Shown: positions 1 through 8,848 of the stretch, piece after piece
Layout: the number at the start of each line of letters is the position of its first letter
Position numbering within the stretch: position 1 is the first letter of the stretch
Assembly: GCA_963783835.1 (NCBI GenBank)
Contig: CAWAOX010000020.1
Span: 28,135 to 92,134 of the forward strand
From: CAIQPS01 sp963783835
GTDB taxonomy: Bacteria > Actinomycetota > Thermoleophilia > RBG-16-64-13
Length of the DNA stretch: 64,000 nucleotides
Direction of reading: 5' to 3'
Made by a program: the position numbers and the translations under genes
Notes under the pieces: model-generated
The model's input: the letters and a program-made list of their open reading frames with translations, nothing else
Database searches by the model: none
Told to the model about the DNA's origin: nothing

Positions 1-1
1 C

Positions 2-802
2 TATGGCGCCACGGTGGAAGAACGCGAGGACTACGAGCCCCATATTCGCCGGGGGCTCGATGTCTGGGCCGGCGTGGACTATCAGGCAATCGTCGCGGAG
101 GCGGTGAAGGACGCTCCCCTCATCATCTGGGACGGGGGCAACAACGACTTCTCGTTCTTGCGCTCGGACCTTGAGATCGTGGTCGTAGACCCGCTCCGTC
201 CCGGCCACGAACTTGCTTATCATCCTGGTGAAGTGAATCTGCGCAGAGCTGATGTGGTAGTCATCAACAAGGTGAGCAGTGCGCCGCCGGCCAATGTGGA
301 TCTGGTGGAGAAGAACGCGCGTGCCTCGAATCCTCAGGCGACAATCGTGCGGGCCGACTCCGTGATCACGGCCACCGACAGCGAGCGTATAAGGGGGAAG
401 CGCGTCCTGGTGGTGGAGGATGGGCCCACGCTCACCCATGGCGGGATGTCTACCGGCGCGGGCGCCCAGGCGGCCGTGCAATTCGGCGCGACCGAGATCA
501 TCGATCCCCGGCCCTACGCCCAGGGGAAGTTGCTGGAGACCTACGCCGCCTTCCCCCACCTCGGTCCGATACTGCCGGCCCTCGGCTACTATGCCGAGCA
601 ACTCCACGATCTGGAGGCTACGATCAACGCCGTTCCCGCGGATCTGGTGGTCAGCGCCACGCCTTTCTCGCTGGGAAGCCTGATCAACATCGAAAAGCCG
701 TTCGTCCAGGTCGCGTACGAGATGTCCGAGCGGGGAGAGCCCCGGCTGTCCGACCTCGTCCGCCAGTTCCTGCGTGTCCAGGGAGTCACCCCCAATGCAT
801 GA
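2..802 (+). CDS. Cyclic 2,3-diphosphoglycerate synthetase-like GTPase, 5' end cut by window
   Basis: The reading frame is open from base 2, before any sensible start, so this is the C-terminal part (about 266 residues) of a longer protein. Visible motifs fit the cyclic 2,3-diphosphoglycerate synthetase-like P-loop family: a DGGNNDFSF segment, the nucleotide-base-type motif VVINKVSS, and a conserved VLVVEDGPTLTHGGM segment followed by GAGAQAA. The family usually has about 430-450 residues, so roughly 180 lie upstream. Archaeal members make a thermoprotectant; in bacteria the role is not established and the name is only a family label. It is followed by sodB after 74 bases. Confidence is good for the family, low for the reaction. 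Confidence 0.8.
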   Translation, partial: YGATVEEREDYEPHIRRGLDVWAGVDYQAIVAEAVKDAPLIIWDGGNNDFSFLRSDLEIVVVDPLRPGHELAYHPGEVNLRRADVVVINKVSSAPPANVDLVEKNARASNPQATIVRADSVITATDSERIRGKRVLVVEDGPTLTHGGMSTGAGAQAAVQFGATEIIDPRPYAQGKLLETYAAFPHLGPILPALGYYAEQLHDLEATINAVPADLVVSATPFSLGSLINIEKPFVQVAYEMSERGEPRLSDLVRQFLRVQGVTPNA

Positions 803-876
803 GCCGAGGTTTGCGGCGGCTCGGCAAGGGGGTAACCGCTAGACCAGAAACATCGCCCTAGTAGAAGGAGTAAGAG

Positions 877-1464
877 ATGGCTTTCTCGCTGCCCGATCTG
901 CCCTACGCGAAGGATGCGCTGGCCCCCTATCTGAGCCAGGAGACCCTGGAGTATCACCACGACAAGCACCACAACGCGTACGTGACCAATCTCAACGGTC
1001 TGATCGAGGGTACCGAACACGCTGGCAGGTCGCTCGAGGAGATCATCCTCGCGGCCGAAGGGCCGCTATTCAACAACGCGGCACAGGTGTGGAACCACAC
1101 GTTCTATTGGAACTGCATGAAGCCGGGGGGCGGGGGCGCGCCGAGCGGTGAACTGGGCAAGGCGATCGATGCCGCCTTCGGATCGTTCGACGACTTCAAA
1201 AAGGAGTTGACTGCGGCCGCCGTCGGGCAATTCGGCTCGGGGTGGGGCTGGTTGGTGCTGGACAACGGCTCACTGAAGGTCGTCAAGACGAGCAATGCCG
1301 ATCTGCCACTCAAGCACGGCCAGACCGCGCTGCTGACCGTCGACGTCTGGGAGCACGCCTACTACATCGACTATCGGAACCTACGGCCCAAATACGTCGA
1401 GACCTTCTTGAACGATCTGGTGAACTGGGACTTTGTCACCGAAAACTACCTGAGCGCTCGCTGA
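877..1464 (+). CDS. sodB: Superoxide dismutase, Fe type
   Basis: Disproportionates superoxide to oxygen and hydrogen peroxide in the cytosol. The 195-residue length is normal. Metal ligands are visible: His27 (in LEYHHDKHH), His74 (in QVWNHTFYW), and the Asp and His of DVWEHAYY near residues 157-161. The AAQVWNHTFYW segment, with Gln at position 70, is the pattern of iron-type rather than manganese-type enzymes. The ATG is preceded by AAGGAG at about 864 with good spacing. A long GC-rich hairpin follows the stop, so the gene appears monocistronic. It implies exposure to oxygen in an organism whose redox gene set otherwise looks anaerobic. Confidence 0.97.
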   Translation: MAFSLPDLPYAKDALAPYLSQETLEYHHDKHHNAYVTNLNGLIEGTEHAGRSLEEIILAAEGPLFNNAAQVWNHTFYWNCMKPGGGGAPSGELGKAIDAAFGSFDDFKKELTAAAVGQFGSGWGWLVLDNGSLKVVKTSNADLPLKHGQTALLTVDVWEHAYYIDYRNLRPKYVETFLNDLVNWDFVTENYLSAR

Positions 1465-1500
1465 CGTTCGCCTCTGAGGATCTCCGGCTAAGACCGGGGT

Positions 1501-1538
1501 GGGGCGGCGCGGACGGCGGACGCCGTCCGCGCCGCCCC
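1501..1538 (+). terminator. Strong GC hairpin after sodB
   Basis: A perfect 17-bp stem (1501-1517 with 1522-1538) closes a GGAC loop and is followed by CCTTTG. The T tract is poor, so termination may be partly Rho-dependent. It separates sodB from the MFS gene. Confidence 0.7.
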
Positions 1539-1590
1539 CTTTGTTCTCGGCACAGCGGGGTCCCTACGCGTCCCGGACGGCGACCCCGCT

Positions 1591-1600
1591 TTGGTAGAAT
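1591..1600 (+). promoter_or_regulatory. Extended -10 promoter for MFS gene
   Basis: TTGGTAGAAT has a TAGAAT -10 hexamer (1595-1600) with an extended TGG. Nearly the same string precedes murI at 2916-2925, which supports its being a real promoter class in this genome. No good -35 is seen. Confidence 0.5.
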
Positions 1601-1637
1601 CCGGACTGGCTCCGATCGGGTGGTGGGAGGCTAGCGG

Positions 1638-2879
1638 GTGCGAGGTGTGATCATCCGGGACAAGATGAGCGTGAGGACGATGCTCGTCCTCGTCCTCCCT
1701 ACCCTCGGCTTCTCCATGGCGCTTTCGCTGGTCACAACCTACTTGCCGGTGATCCTCGACCGGTACACGCAGTCGGCGACCTTGATAGGTTTCGCGATTG
1801 GGGGCGAGGGGATCTTCTCGGCCCTGATACCTCTTTGGGTAGGTGTGATCAGCGACAGGATCTGGACCAAGCGCTGGGGCAGGCGCCAGCCTTTCATGAT
1901 TTTCGCCGCCCCGTTCATGGCCGCGGCCCTGATGTTGGCGCCGTTTCAGCCCGCGTACGTGGCAATAGCCATATCGACCTTCATCTTTTTTGCCGCCTAC
2001 CACTTCTATACCTCTCCCTACCAGTCACTGATCGCCGATGTGACTCCGGGGAACAGCGCCGGGAAGGTGCAGGGCTACCAGGCCTTCATGCGCGGCGGCG
2101 GGATGTTCCTGGGAATGGTCGTGGCCGGGTTCCTCTTCTATCGGTGGGAGCCCCTGCCGTTCGTCCTCAACGGCCTACTGATAATGATCTTCACCTACCT
2201 CACGGTCGCCAAGGTCGGCGAGCCGGAGCCGGAGACGGTCTTCCGGCCCGAGCGCCCGGGCGTCTTCGTGGAGATCAAGCGTATCTGGCGATCCACGATG
2301 GAGAACATTCCGATACGGCGGTTCATGGTCGCCACCTTTTTGTGGGAATCCACCCTCGCCGGCCTGCGGCCGTTCATGATGCTGTATTTCCTCAAGACCC
2401 TCGGATCGACGACCCAGGTCGGCGGCCTCCTGTTCGGCTTGGTGGGCGTCACCTACATGGTCGCGGCTCTGGCCAGCGGGTATCTGGCCGATCGGTATGG
2501 ACGCTTTCGACTCATGCGAGTCGGCCTGATCGTCTTTTTCGGCGGGTGCATGTTGGGCTTCTTCATGCGCGACATCAAATGGGCCTTCATCTTCTTGCCC
2601 ATCTTCGGCCTGGGCGGCTCGATCGTCCTGACGCTGCCCTACGCTATCTTGATGAGCCTCATGCCCAAGGAGCACATCGGCCAGTTCACGGGCATGTTCT
2701 CGATGATGCGCGGGCTCGCTAACATCGTCGCCCCGGTCCTGGCCGGCGTCGCCATCGACATATCCTCCCGATACATGGCGGAGGGTACCGAGTACGCCGT
2801 GGTCTGGCTCTACTCCGCGGCCATGATCCTCATATCGCTGTACTTCTTCCGCAACACGGGGCGGGATGCGGAGATCTGA
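1638..2879 (+). CDS. Major facilitator superfamily transporter
   Basis: A polytopic inner-membrane protein of 413 residues with about twelve hydrophobic segments. The MFS signature between helices 2 and 3 is visible as VGVISDRIWTKRWGRRQP (about residues 71-88). A second-half equivalent is SGYLADRYGRFRLMR. The sequence around it resembles sugar/cation symporter-type MFS proteins, but the substrate cannot be read from sequence. GTG 1638 is chosen because GGGAGG at 1625-1630 sits seven bases upstream; GTG 1647 and ATG 1665 are alternatives. It stands alone between sodB and murI, with its own extended -10. Confidence 0.85.
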   Translation: MRGVIIRDKMSVRTMLVLVLPTLGFSMALSLVTTYLPVILDRYTQSATLIGFAIGGEGIFSALIPLWVGVISDRIWTKRWGRRQPFMIFAAPFMAAALMLAPFQPAYVAIAISTFIFFAAYHFYTSPYQSLIADVTPGNSAGKVQGYQAFMRGGGMFLGMVVAGFLFYRWEPLPFVLNGLLIMIFTYLTVAKVGEPEPETVFRPERPGVFVEIKRIWRSTMENIPIRRFMVATFLWESTLAGLRPFMMLYFLKTLGSTTQVGGLLFGLVGVTYMVAALASGYLADRYGRFRLMRVGLIVFFGGCMLGFFMRDIKWAFIFLPIFGLGGSIVLTLPYAILMSLMPKEHIGQFTGMFSMMRGLANIVAPVLAGVAIDISSRYMAEGTEYAVVWLYSAAMILISLYFFRNTGRDAEI

Positions 2880-2915
2880 CCTGAATGCCGCGTAGGGCGG
2901 GCTGGGTGCAGGCGT

Positions 2916-2925
2916 TTGGTAGAAT
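2916..2925 (+). promoter_or_regulatory. Extended -10 promoter, short-leader murI transcript
   Basis: TTGGTAGAAT has its TAGAAT at 2920-2925. Only nine bases separate it from ATG 2935, so transcription should start at or within a few bases of the start codon. The geometry is the same as at metX. Confidence 0.55.
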
Positions 2926-2934
2926 CGCGTGACC

Positions 2935-3750
2935 ATGACCGACGCAAACAACCACGCCCCCGACCGGAGAGCCATAGGTGTCTTCGATTCAGGGGTAGGC
3001 GGGCTGACGGTTCTTCACGAATGTCTGGTCAACCTTCCGCACGAGGATTTCGTCTACCTGGGCGACACCGGCAACTTCCCGTATGGGCCCAAACCCCTGG
3101 CGGAGGTACGCCGTCTCGCCTTCGCCGCCACGACCCGGCTTGTCGGCCTGGGTGTGAAGCTCATCGTCGTCGCGTGTAACTCTGCCGCGGCAGCGGCTTT
3201 GCCGCAGCTACAGGCGTCCTTTGCCACTCCCATCGTCGGCGTCGTCATGCCCGGAGCCCGAGCGGCCGTTCAGGCCACTCGCGAGCGCCGGGTAGGACTT
3301 CTGGCGACCGAGGCGACAGTCCGCTCCAATGCCTATCAGAACGCGCTCCATGCCCTCGACGCCGGTCTCGAGGTGTTCGCGCTTGCCTGCCCGCGGCTGG
3401 CCCCGCTGATCCAGGAAGGCGATGTATTCTCCGAGGAGACCGAGGGTGCCGCCAGAGAGGCGACAGCCCCGCTCAAGGCTGCGGGCGTCGACACGGTCAT
3501 CCTCGGGTGCACCCATTACCCTCTCATATCGCCGATGCTCAGGCGGCTTCTTGGCCCGCATGTAGCTCTCATCAATTCTGCGGAGGAGACGGCACGCGAG
3601 GTCGGAGAGATACTCGCTCGCAAGTCGACAGGCAACGATAAGGCGAGGGAAGGCGAGTATCGTTTCCTCACCACGGGCAACCCCGAGGAGTTCCGAGAGG
3701 TGGGCGCCCGCTTTCTGCAGCTGCCCATACGGGAGGTGGAACGGATATGA
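2935..3750 (+). CDS. murI: Glutamate racemase
   Basis: Interconverts L- and D-glutamate for peptidoglycan. The 271-residue protein has the IGVFDSGVGGLTV N-terminal motif with the Asp-Ser pair, the first catalytic Cys in VACNSAAA, and the second in GCTHYPL. ATG 2935 is preferred over GTG 2929 because the -10 box ends at 2925 and would place the GTG upstream of the transcript start; there is no Shine-Dalgarno, consistent with a leaderless or near-leaderless mRNA. It overlaps rph by ATGA, so the two are probably translationally coupled. The murI-rph-rdgB order is common in Actinobacteria and Firmicutes. Confidence 0.96.
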   Translation: MTDANNHAPDRRAIGVFDSGVGGLTVLHECLVNLPHEDFVYLGDTGNFPYGPKPLAEVRRLAFAATTRLVGLGVKLIVVACNSAAAAALPQLQASFATPIVGVVMPGARAAVQATRERRVGLLATEATVRSNAYQNALHALDAGLEVFALACPRLAPLIQEGDVFSEETEGAAREATAPLKAAGVDTVILGCTHYPLISPMLRRLLGPHVALINSAEETAREVGEILARKSTGNDKAREGEYRFLTTGNPEEFREVGARFLQLPIREVERI

Positions 3751-4508
3751 CCAAGGCCGGTAGAACGGGCGACCGAGGGTCGGGCGAATTGCGGCCGCTG
3801 AAGATCACGCCTGACTTCGTCCACACCGCTGATGGGTCGGTGTTGATCGAATTGGGTGGTACGAGGGTCTTGTGCTCGGCCCAGGTCGTCAATGGTGTGC
3901 CCGGCTGGCGCCGGGGCAGCGGTGAAGGCTGGCTGACGGCCGAGTACTCTCTGCTGCCCAGCTCAACCCGGGAGAGGACGCCGCGCGAGGCGGTACGCGG
4001 GCGGCAGGACGGGCGCACAGTGGAGATCCAGCGTTTCATCGGGCGCAGCCTGCGGGCGATCACAGACCTGAAAGGCCTTGGGGAGCGGACGGTCTACATC
4101 GACTGCGACGTCATCGAGGCCGACGGGGGAACCCGCTGCGCGGCAGTGACCGGCGGTTACCTCGCGCTGCATCTTGCCTTCAAGCGTTTGGTGGACGGGA
4201 AAGTGCTGAAGGGTCTTCCTCTGGCCGATTCGGTCGCGGCGGTGAGCGTCGGTGTGGTCGGCGGTGAGCCCATGATGGACCTCGAGTACGTGGAGGACTC
4301 CGTCGCCGAGGTGGACATGAACGTGGTGATGACCGGCAGCGGCAAGCTGATAGAGATACAGGCCACTGCCGAAGCGGCGCCGTTCGAGCGCCGGGTGTTC
4401 GATACCCTGCTGGGGCTCGCGGAAGCCGGGATCGGTCGGCTCCAGGAGTCGCAATCGGCGGTCATCGCCGAGGCGTACTTCGGCGCGGGGAGCACGTCGA
4501 AGCCGTGA
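3747..4508 (+). CDS. rph: Ribonuclease PH
   Basis: A phosphorolytic 3'-5' exoribonuclease that trims tRNA 3' ends. The protein has 253 residues (family about 240-260). Recognisable segments are GGTRVLCSAQV, the Arg-rich RERTPREAVRGRQDGRT, EIQRFIGRSLRA, the active-site region DCDVIEADGGTR and the C-terminal ATAEAAPFERR. It overlaps murI by ATGA and the next gene by GTGA, a tightly coupled operon. Confidence 0.97.
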   Translation: MTKAGRTGDRGSGELRPLKITPDFVHTADGSVLIELGGTRVLCSAQVVNGVPGWRRGSGEGWLTAEYSLLPSSTRERTPREAVRGRQDGRTVEIQRFIGRSLRAITDLKGLGERTVYIDCDVIEADGGTRCAAVTGGYLALHLAFKRLVDGKVLKGLPLADSVAAVSVGVVGGEPMMDLEYVEDSVAEVDMNVVMTGSGKLIEIQATAEAAPFERRVFDTLLGLAEAGIGRLQESQSAVIAEAYFGAGSTSKP

Positions 4509-5135
4509 GGAGAGGCGCGCCGGTGGTGCTGGCGACGGGCAACGCCGGCAAGGTTCGGGAGTTCGACCGGCTCCTGGCAGGCGTCATCGACGTACGGCCA
4601 CTGCCCGAAGGGGTGGCCCTTCCGCCGGAGACGGGAGATACCTTCGCCGCCAACGCGCGGCTAAAAGCGGAATCGGTATTCCATGCCCTCGGCGGGGACC
4701 GTGCTGTGCTGGCCGACGACTCCGGGCTCGAAGTAGCCGCTCTTGGCGGACGGCCGGGCATCTTTTCCGCTCGCTTTGCCGGCGAAGCGCGCAAGCGACG
4801 CCGAGAACGTGGCGAAGCTGCTCCGGGAACTTGAGGCCGCGTCAGAGCGGAACGCCCGCTTCGTCTGCGCCTTGTGCCTCATCGTGCCCGGTGGCTGTAG
4901 CGGCGGTCCAGGCGCGCCGCCCTGGCGATCGATGGAGGTCGAAGGGGTGACGAACGGCTTGATCACGCTGGCTCCTCGCGGAGACGACGGCTTCGGGTAC
5001 GACCCGGTCTTCCAGCCGGAGGGCTGGGACGCGACGCTCGCCGAAACGTCCCCCGCAGACAAGGACAGCGTCTCCCACCGGGGAGCCGCGGCGCGGGCGC
5101 TTCTGGACTGCCTGGCCCGGCAAGGAGGGGCGTGA
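4505..5135 (+). CDS. rdgB: RdgB/HAM1 XTP/dITP diphosphatase, interrupted by a +1 frameshift
   Basis: Hydrolyses non-canonical purine nucleoside triphosphates (XTP, dITP) to monophosphates. The first part starts at GTG 4505 with VVLATGNAGKVREF and runs through LADDSGLEV and GIFSARFAGE. The second part continues in the next frame from ASDAENVAKLL through RGDDGFGYDPVF and the DSVSHRG motif, ending at 5135. Both halves are conserved and together give a normal length of about 209 residues. The break lies in the GCGCGC stretch at about 4787-4792 and one extra base explains it. Assembly error, recent mutation and +1 frameshifting are all possible. It overlaps rph by GTGA. Confidence 0.85.
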
Positions 5136-5136
5136 G

Positions 5137-5511
5137 GTGGACGACGCGTCGTTCGCGGAACTGGTGGCCGACGCCCTCGATTCGTTACCCGTGGAGTTCC
5201 TGGAGCGGATGGAGAACGTCGAGGTGACGATCGAGGACTGGCCGAGCCGTGACGACCTAGAGGAGGTGGGGTTGGCTTCCAGGGACAAGAGCTCCCTGCT
5301 CGGCCTCTACCACGGCGTGCCTCTCACGCACCGCGACAGCTTCTATGCTTCGCTTCCCGACCGGATCACCATCTACCAGAAGCCGATCGAGCGGCTGGCC
5401 GGGCAGGATGAGGACGAGATACGCGAGCAGGTCCGCCACACGGTGATCCACGAGATCGCGCACTACTACGGCATCAGTGACGAGCGCCTCGAGGAGCTCG
5501 GCTACTACTGA
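5137..5511 (+). CDS. Zincin-like metallopeptidase family protein (DUF1025 type)
   Basis: A small protein of 124 residues. It ends in a zincin signature, HTVIHEIAHYYGISDERL, where HEIAH plus a following acidic stretch are expected zinc ligands and catalytic Glu. The preceding segments, LLGLYHGVPL and PDRITIYQKP, are typical of the small metallopeptidase family formerly called DUF1025. Its substrate is unknown. GTG 5137 follows the rdgB stop by one base, so it is co-transcribed with murI-rph-rdgB. Confidence 0.85.
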   Translation: MDDASFAELVADALDSLPVEFLERMENVEVTIEDWPSRDDLEEVGLASRDKSSLLGLYHGVPLTHRDSFYASLPDRITIYQKPIERLAGQDEDEIREQVRHTVIHEIAHYYGISDERLEELGYY

Positions 5512-5564
5512 GGGGGCGTTTCGCGGCGCTCGGCAGCCGCAGTGGACCCTCGCGACCTCTCGCG

Positions 5565-5954
5565 CTAGCGCGAGAGCCTGCGGGCGAGATCGAGCACGAA
5601 ACGCCGGTCCGTCGGCCTCATGCGCCGGGCGAGCTGCGACAGTTCCCGGGTCTCGGTGTCTTCTTCGGCCACATCCTCGAGAGTGAGTTGCTCGGGCTGG
5701 AGGAACGGGTCCTCCTCGTCGAGCGCGGCATGATAGAGGAGCTCCCGAGCCGGTACGCCCAGAGCCTCCGCGATAGCCTCTATGACGTCCGTCGTAGGGT
5801 TCTTGCGCCCCTTCTCGATATCTCCCAGATAGCTCTTGGATACGCCGGACTCGTCCGCGAGCGCCTGCAGTGTGAAGCCGCGGTCTGAACGGAGCTTTCG
5901 GACCGTGAGTCCGATGTAATCAGCGAGTCGTCTTTGCGTCACTGTCCGCACCAC
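5565..5954 (-). CDS. XRE-family helix-turn-helix regulator
   Basis: A 129-residue protein with an N-terminal XRE/Cro-type DNA-binding domain (about residues 12-68). It reads LTVRKLRSDRGFTLQALA, then SGVSKSYLGDIEKGRKNPT, then IEAIAEALGVPARELL. The C-terminal half is acidic and charged without a recognised ligand domain. It is convergent to the metallopeptidase gene and divergent from larC, with about 100 bases between the starts, so it may control itself or larC. That is inference. Confidence 0.88.
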   Translation of the reverse strand: MVRTVTQRRLADYIGLTVRKLRSDRGFTLQALADESGVSKSYLGDIEKGRKNPTTDVIEAIAEALGVPARELLYHAALDEEDPFLQPEQLTLEDVAEEDTETRELSQLARRMRPTDRRFVLDLARRLSR

Positions 5955-6053
5955 AGTTCGAAGTAGGTTGGGAAGCGGGACCGGCCCTCGTACGCTCGCA
6001 GTGTATGCGGGGGCATGCGAGAATGCAACCGTAACTGCTTAAGGAGCGAGGCG

Positions 6054-7286
6054 ATGGCTCAGAACCTTCTCTACCTGGACCCCTGGTCTGGCCTGTCGGG
6101 AGACATGATGTTGGCAGCGCTGCTGGATGCGGGCGGGCAGGCAGCGGAGTCTGCCCTCCACGCGGCAGTGGCCTCCATGGGCCTCGATGACACCCTCGTC
6201 GAGATCACTCACGACACCGAGTGGGGGATATCCTGCACCCGGGTCAACGTGCGCGCCGAGCAATCGCCGCCCCTGCGCCATCTCGGCGACATGGTCAAGG
6301 TCATCGATGGAGCCGCCGTCTCGGAGCGGGTCAAGACGCAGGCTCGGGCGGCGGTAGGGCGGCTCGCCGAAGTCGAGGCGGGCATCCACGGCTGCTCTGT
6401 GGATCAGATCCACTTCCACGAAGTGGGGGCGGCGGACACGCTGGTCGATGTGGTCGGCACCTTCGTCCTCATCGAGGCTCTCGGCGTCGCCAAGGTCTTT
6501 GTGGGCACCATTCCGGTGGGCGGGGGGACCGTCGAGATCGCGCATGGCAGGATGGGAGTGCCGGCGCCGGCCACGGCGGCGCTTCTGGCAGGCTACGAGG
6601 TGGTCGGTGGGCCCGAGATGAGGGAATTGACCACTCCGACAGGAGCCCTCCTGGCCGGCCAACTGCAGGCGCAGCAGGGCCCTCTTCCGGCGCTGACCAT
6701 CAAGGCCGTCGGCTACGGGGCGGGGACCATGAAGTTGGAGCACGGGCCCAACATCTTGCGCGTCGTTCTGGGCGAAGCGGCGACCGGCGCCGGCGCGGAA
6801 GCGGCCGGCGGCCTCGACGGCCGAGCGGGGGAGGCGGTAGTCGAACTGCAGACGAACATCGACGACGTATCCCCCGAGGTCGTCGGCCACGCGCTGCGGC
6901 GGCTGCGGGAAGCGGGCGCGCTGGACGCGTGGACGGTCGCGGCGCAGATGAAGAAGGATCGGCCGGGGGTGATCCTCCATGTGCTGGTCGCTCCGGACCA
7001 GGAGGCGGAGGCCGTCGGCATTGTGTTTGCCGAGACCGGGACCCTGGGGGTCCGCCGCTCGGTCCTCAGCCGATACGTGGCGGACCGCGGCACCGTGATG
7101 GTGACCATCGTCGGCCATGACGTGGCCGTGAAGTGGGGCAGGTGGGGCGATCGGACGGTGAGCGTAGCTCCTGAGTACGAGGATGCCGCAGCCGCAGCTG
7201 CCTCCTCGGGGGTCCCGTTGCGCGAAGTGATGTACTTGGCGGTCGAAGCTGCGCAGGGGTTGCTCGAGCAGGGCTCCGGCAGATGA
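6054..7286 (+). CDS. larC: Nickel-pincer cofactor cyclometallase LarC family
   Basis: LarC inserts nickel into the pyridinium-derived pincer cofactor of lactate racemase and related enzymes. The 410-residue protein has the N-terminal LYLDPWSGLSGDMMLAAL motif, the HFHEVGAADTLVDVVG motif, the TPTGALLAG segment, and the C-terminal ELQTNIDDVSPEVVG region. ATG 6054 is chosen because AAGGAG at 6041-6046 is well placed; ATG 6015 would add 13 unlikely residues. In Lactiplantibacillus plantarum LarC is made by programmed frameshifting of larC1-larC2, but here it is one uninterrupted frame. No larA, larB or larE is nearby, so the client enzyme is elsewhere. It overlaps lipA by ATGA. Confidence 0.9.
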   Translation: MAQNLLYLDPWSGLSGDMMLAALLDAGGQAAESALHAAVASMGLDDTLVEITHDTEWGISCTRVNVRAEQSPPLRHLGDMVKVIDGAAVSERVKTQARAAVGRLAEVEAGIHGCSVDQIHFHEVGAADTLVDVVGTFVLIEALGVAKVFVGTIPVGGGTVEIAHGRMGVPAPATAALLAGYEVVGGPEMRELTTPTGALLAGQLQAQQGPLPALTIKAVGYGAGTMKLEHGPNILRVVLGEAATGAGAEAAGGLDGRAGEAVVELQTNIDDVSPEVVGHALRRLREAGALDAWTVAAQMKKDRPGVILHVLVAPDQEAEAVGIVFAETGTLGVRRSVLSRYVADRGTVMVTIVGHDVAVKWGRWGDRTVSVAPEYEDAAAAAASSGVPLREVMYLAVEAAQGLLEQGSGR

Positions 7287-8209
7287 CGGGAGCGCGGGGC
7301 TCCATGCCCCCGAGTGAAGGGCGCCGGGCAGGGCCCGGCCCCAAGCCCGAATGGCTCAAGAAGCGGCTTCCGGACGCCGCCTCCGTGCGCAGCATGGAGG
7401 CCGTTCTGCGCCGGCGCGGGCTGCACACCGTCTGCGAAAGTGCCCTGTGCCCCAATCTAGGGGAGTGCTTCGCCAAGGGCACGGCGACCTTTCTCATCAT
7501 GGGGGATATCTGCACTCGGAACTGCGCCTTCTGCCGGGTCACCAGCGCCGTTCCCGGGCCGCTGGACGTGGAGGAGCCCGGCAAGGTCGCCGAGGCGGCC
7601 GCCCGCCTCGGCCTCCGGCATGTGGTCGTAACGTCCGTCACCCGGGACGACCTGCCCGACGGCGGAGCGGAGCATTACGTCGCCACCATCCGGGCCGTCC
7701 GGGCCGCCGTGCCGGACGCGACGGTCGAAGTTCTCGTGCCCGATTTCGCCGGCAACGCCGCCGCGGTCGGCCGTGTGTTGGCCGAGGCTCCCGACGTGTT
7801 CAACCACAATCTGGAGACCGTGCCCCGGCTCTATCCCCAGGTGAGGCCCGAGGCCGTCTACGAAAGATCGTTGGCCGTGTTGCGGCAGGCGGCCGAGCAG
7901 GACGACGCTATCGTCAAGACCGGCTTGATGGTGGGGCTGGGGGAGACTCCGGCAGAGGTCAGGGCGGTGCTCGGCGATGCCCGGGCGGTCGGGGTGGACG
8001 TGGTCACCATCGGGCAGTATCTACGGCCCTCGTCTTGCCATCTGCCCGTGCTCGAATACGTGCATCCGCAAACATTCACCGAGTATGGCGAGTGGGGCGT
8101 TGAACTTGGCCTCCAAGTACACGCGGCGCCCTTCGTGCGGAGCTCCTTTCAGGCCGGCGAAAGCCTCGCCGAAGCCAGGCGCCGGGCGGCCGGAGAACCG
8201 CGTTCCTGA
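7283..8209 (+). CDS. lipA: Lipoyl synthase
   Basis: A radical-SAM enzyme that inserts two sulfurs into octanoyl groups on lipoyl domains. The 308-residue protein has the auxiliary-cluster cysteines in ESALCPNLGECF and the radical-SAM CxxxCxxC motif in GDICTRNCAFC. VTRDDLPDGGAEH, the FNHNLETVPRL segment and the C-terminal VRSSFQAGES with the cluster-ligating Ser region are also clear. It overlaps larC by ATGA. No lipB, glycine cleavage or pyruvate dehydrogenase genes are in the window. Confidence 0.97.
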   Translation: MTGARGSMPPSEGRRAGPGPKPEWLKKRLPDAASVRSMEAVLRRRGLHTVCESALCPNLGECFAKGTATFLIMGDICTRNCAFCRVTSAVPGPLDVEEPGKVAEAAARLGLRHVVVTSVTRDDLPDGGAEHYVATIRAVRAAVPDATVEVLVPDFAGNAAAVGRVLAEAPDVFNHNLETVPRLYPQVRPEAVYERSLAVLRQAAEQDDAIVKTGLMVGLGETPAEVRAVLGDARAVGVDVVTIGQYLRPSSCHLPVLEYVHPQTFTEYGEWGVELGLQVHAAPFVRSSFQAGESLAEARRRAAGEPRS

Positions 8210-8329
8210 GGCGGGCAACGCGGGGCGAATCCCTGTATCCTGTTTCCACGCCGAGCTACAATAATGGGGGGATGGGGGTAAGCGGCGTGCAGTCGTTGCG
8301 GGCTGGCCGTCGGACCAACAGGTGGTGAT

Positions 8330-8848
8330 GTGAGCGAGCAGGCGTTGGAAGAGCAGTTCAGCGAGTTGCTGGACCATTACAGAGGAGAAAGGGGGGCGTT
8401 GGTCCCCCTTTTGCAGGGAGCGCAGGCGATCTTCGGCTGGTTGCCCGCGGACGTGATGGCCCGCGTGGCCGAGGGGGCCGGCGAGCCGCTCAGCATGGCC
8501 CTCGGCGTCGCCACTTTCTACTCCCAGTTCCGCTTGAAGCCCCATGCCAAGAACACGGTCAGGTGCTGCCACGGCACGGCCTGCCATGTGTCCGGCGCTC
8601 CTCTGATCTCCCAGGAGATCGAGAGGTGTCTGGGGGTTCACGCCGGGGAGAACACCGAAGACATGCTCTTCACGCTCGAAGAGGTGCACTGCGTGGGGGC
8701 CTGCGGCATGGCTCCCGTAGTGATGATCAACGACCGTGCCCACGGCAAGCTCACCCCGGACAAGGCGGTCGCGGTCGTCAAGGAGTTCCGGGACGCCGAG
8801 TTGGCGGCCGAGCGCTCGGCCGTGGGTAATGGGGAGGCCGGGGCATGA
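8330..8848 (+). CDS. NuoE-like [2Fe-2S] NADH-oxidoreductase subunit
   Basis: A thioredoxin-fold [2Fe-2S] subunit of NADH-linked complexes, as in complex I NuoE, HoxE/HydC of hydrogenases and the gamma subunit of NAD-dependent formate dehydrogenases. The protein has 172 residues. Cluster ligands are in TVRCCHGTACH (near residues 78-86) and EEVHCVGACGMAP (near residues 120-130). The helical N-terminus contains LLQGAQAIFGWLP and ATFYSQF, typical of NuoE. GTG 8330 is the likely start, with a weak GGTGGTG ribosome site. It overlaps the next gene by ATGA and is the first gene of a three-gene set. Confidence 0.9.
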   Translation: MSEQALEEQFSELLDHYRGERGALVPLLQGAQAIFGWLPADVMARVAEGAGEPLSMALGVATFYSQFRLKPHAKNTVRCCHGTACHVSGAPLISQEIERCLGVHAGENTEDMLFTLEEVHCVGACGMAPVVMINDRAHGKLTPDKAVAVVKEFRDAELAAERSAVGNGEAGA

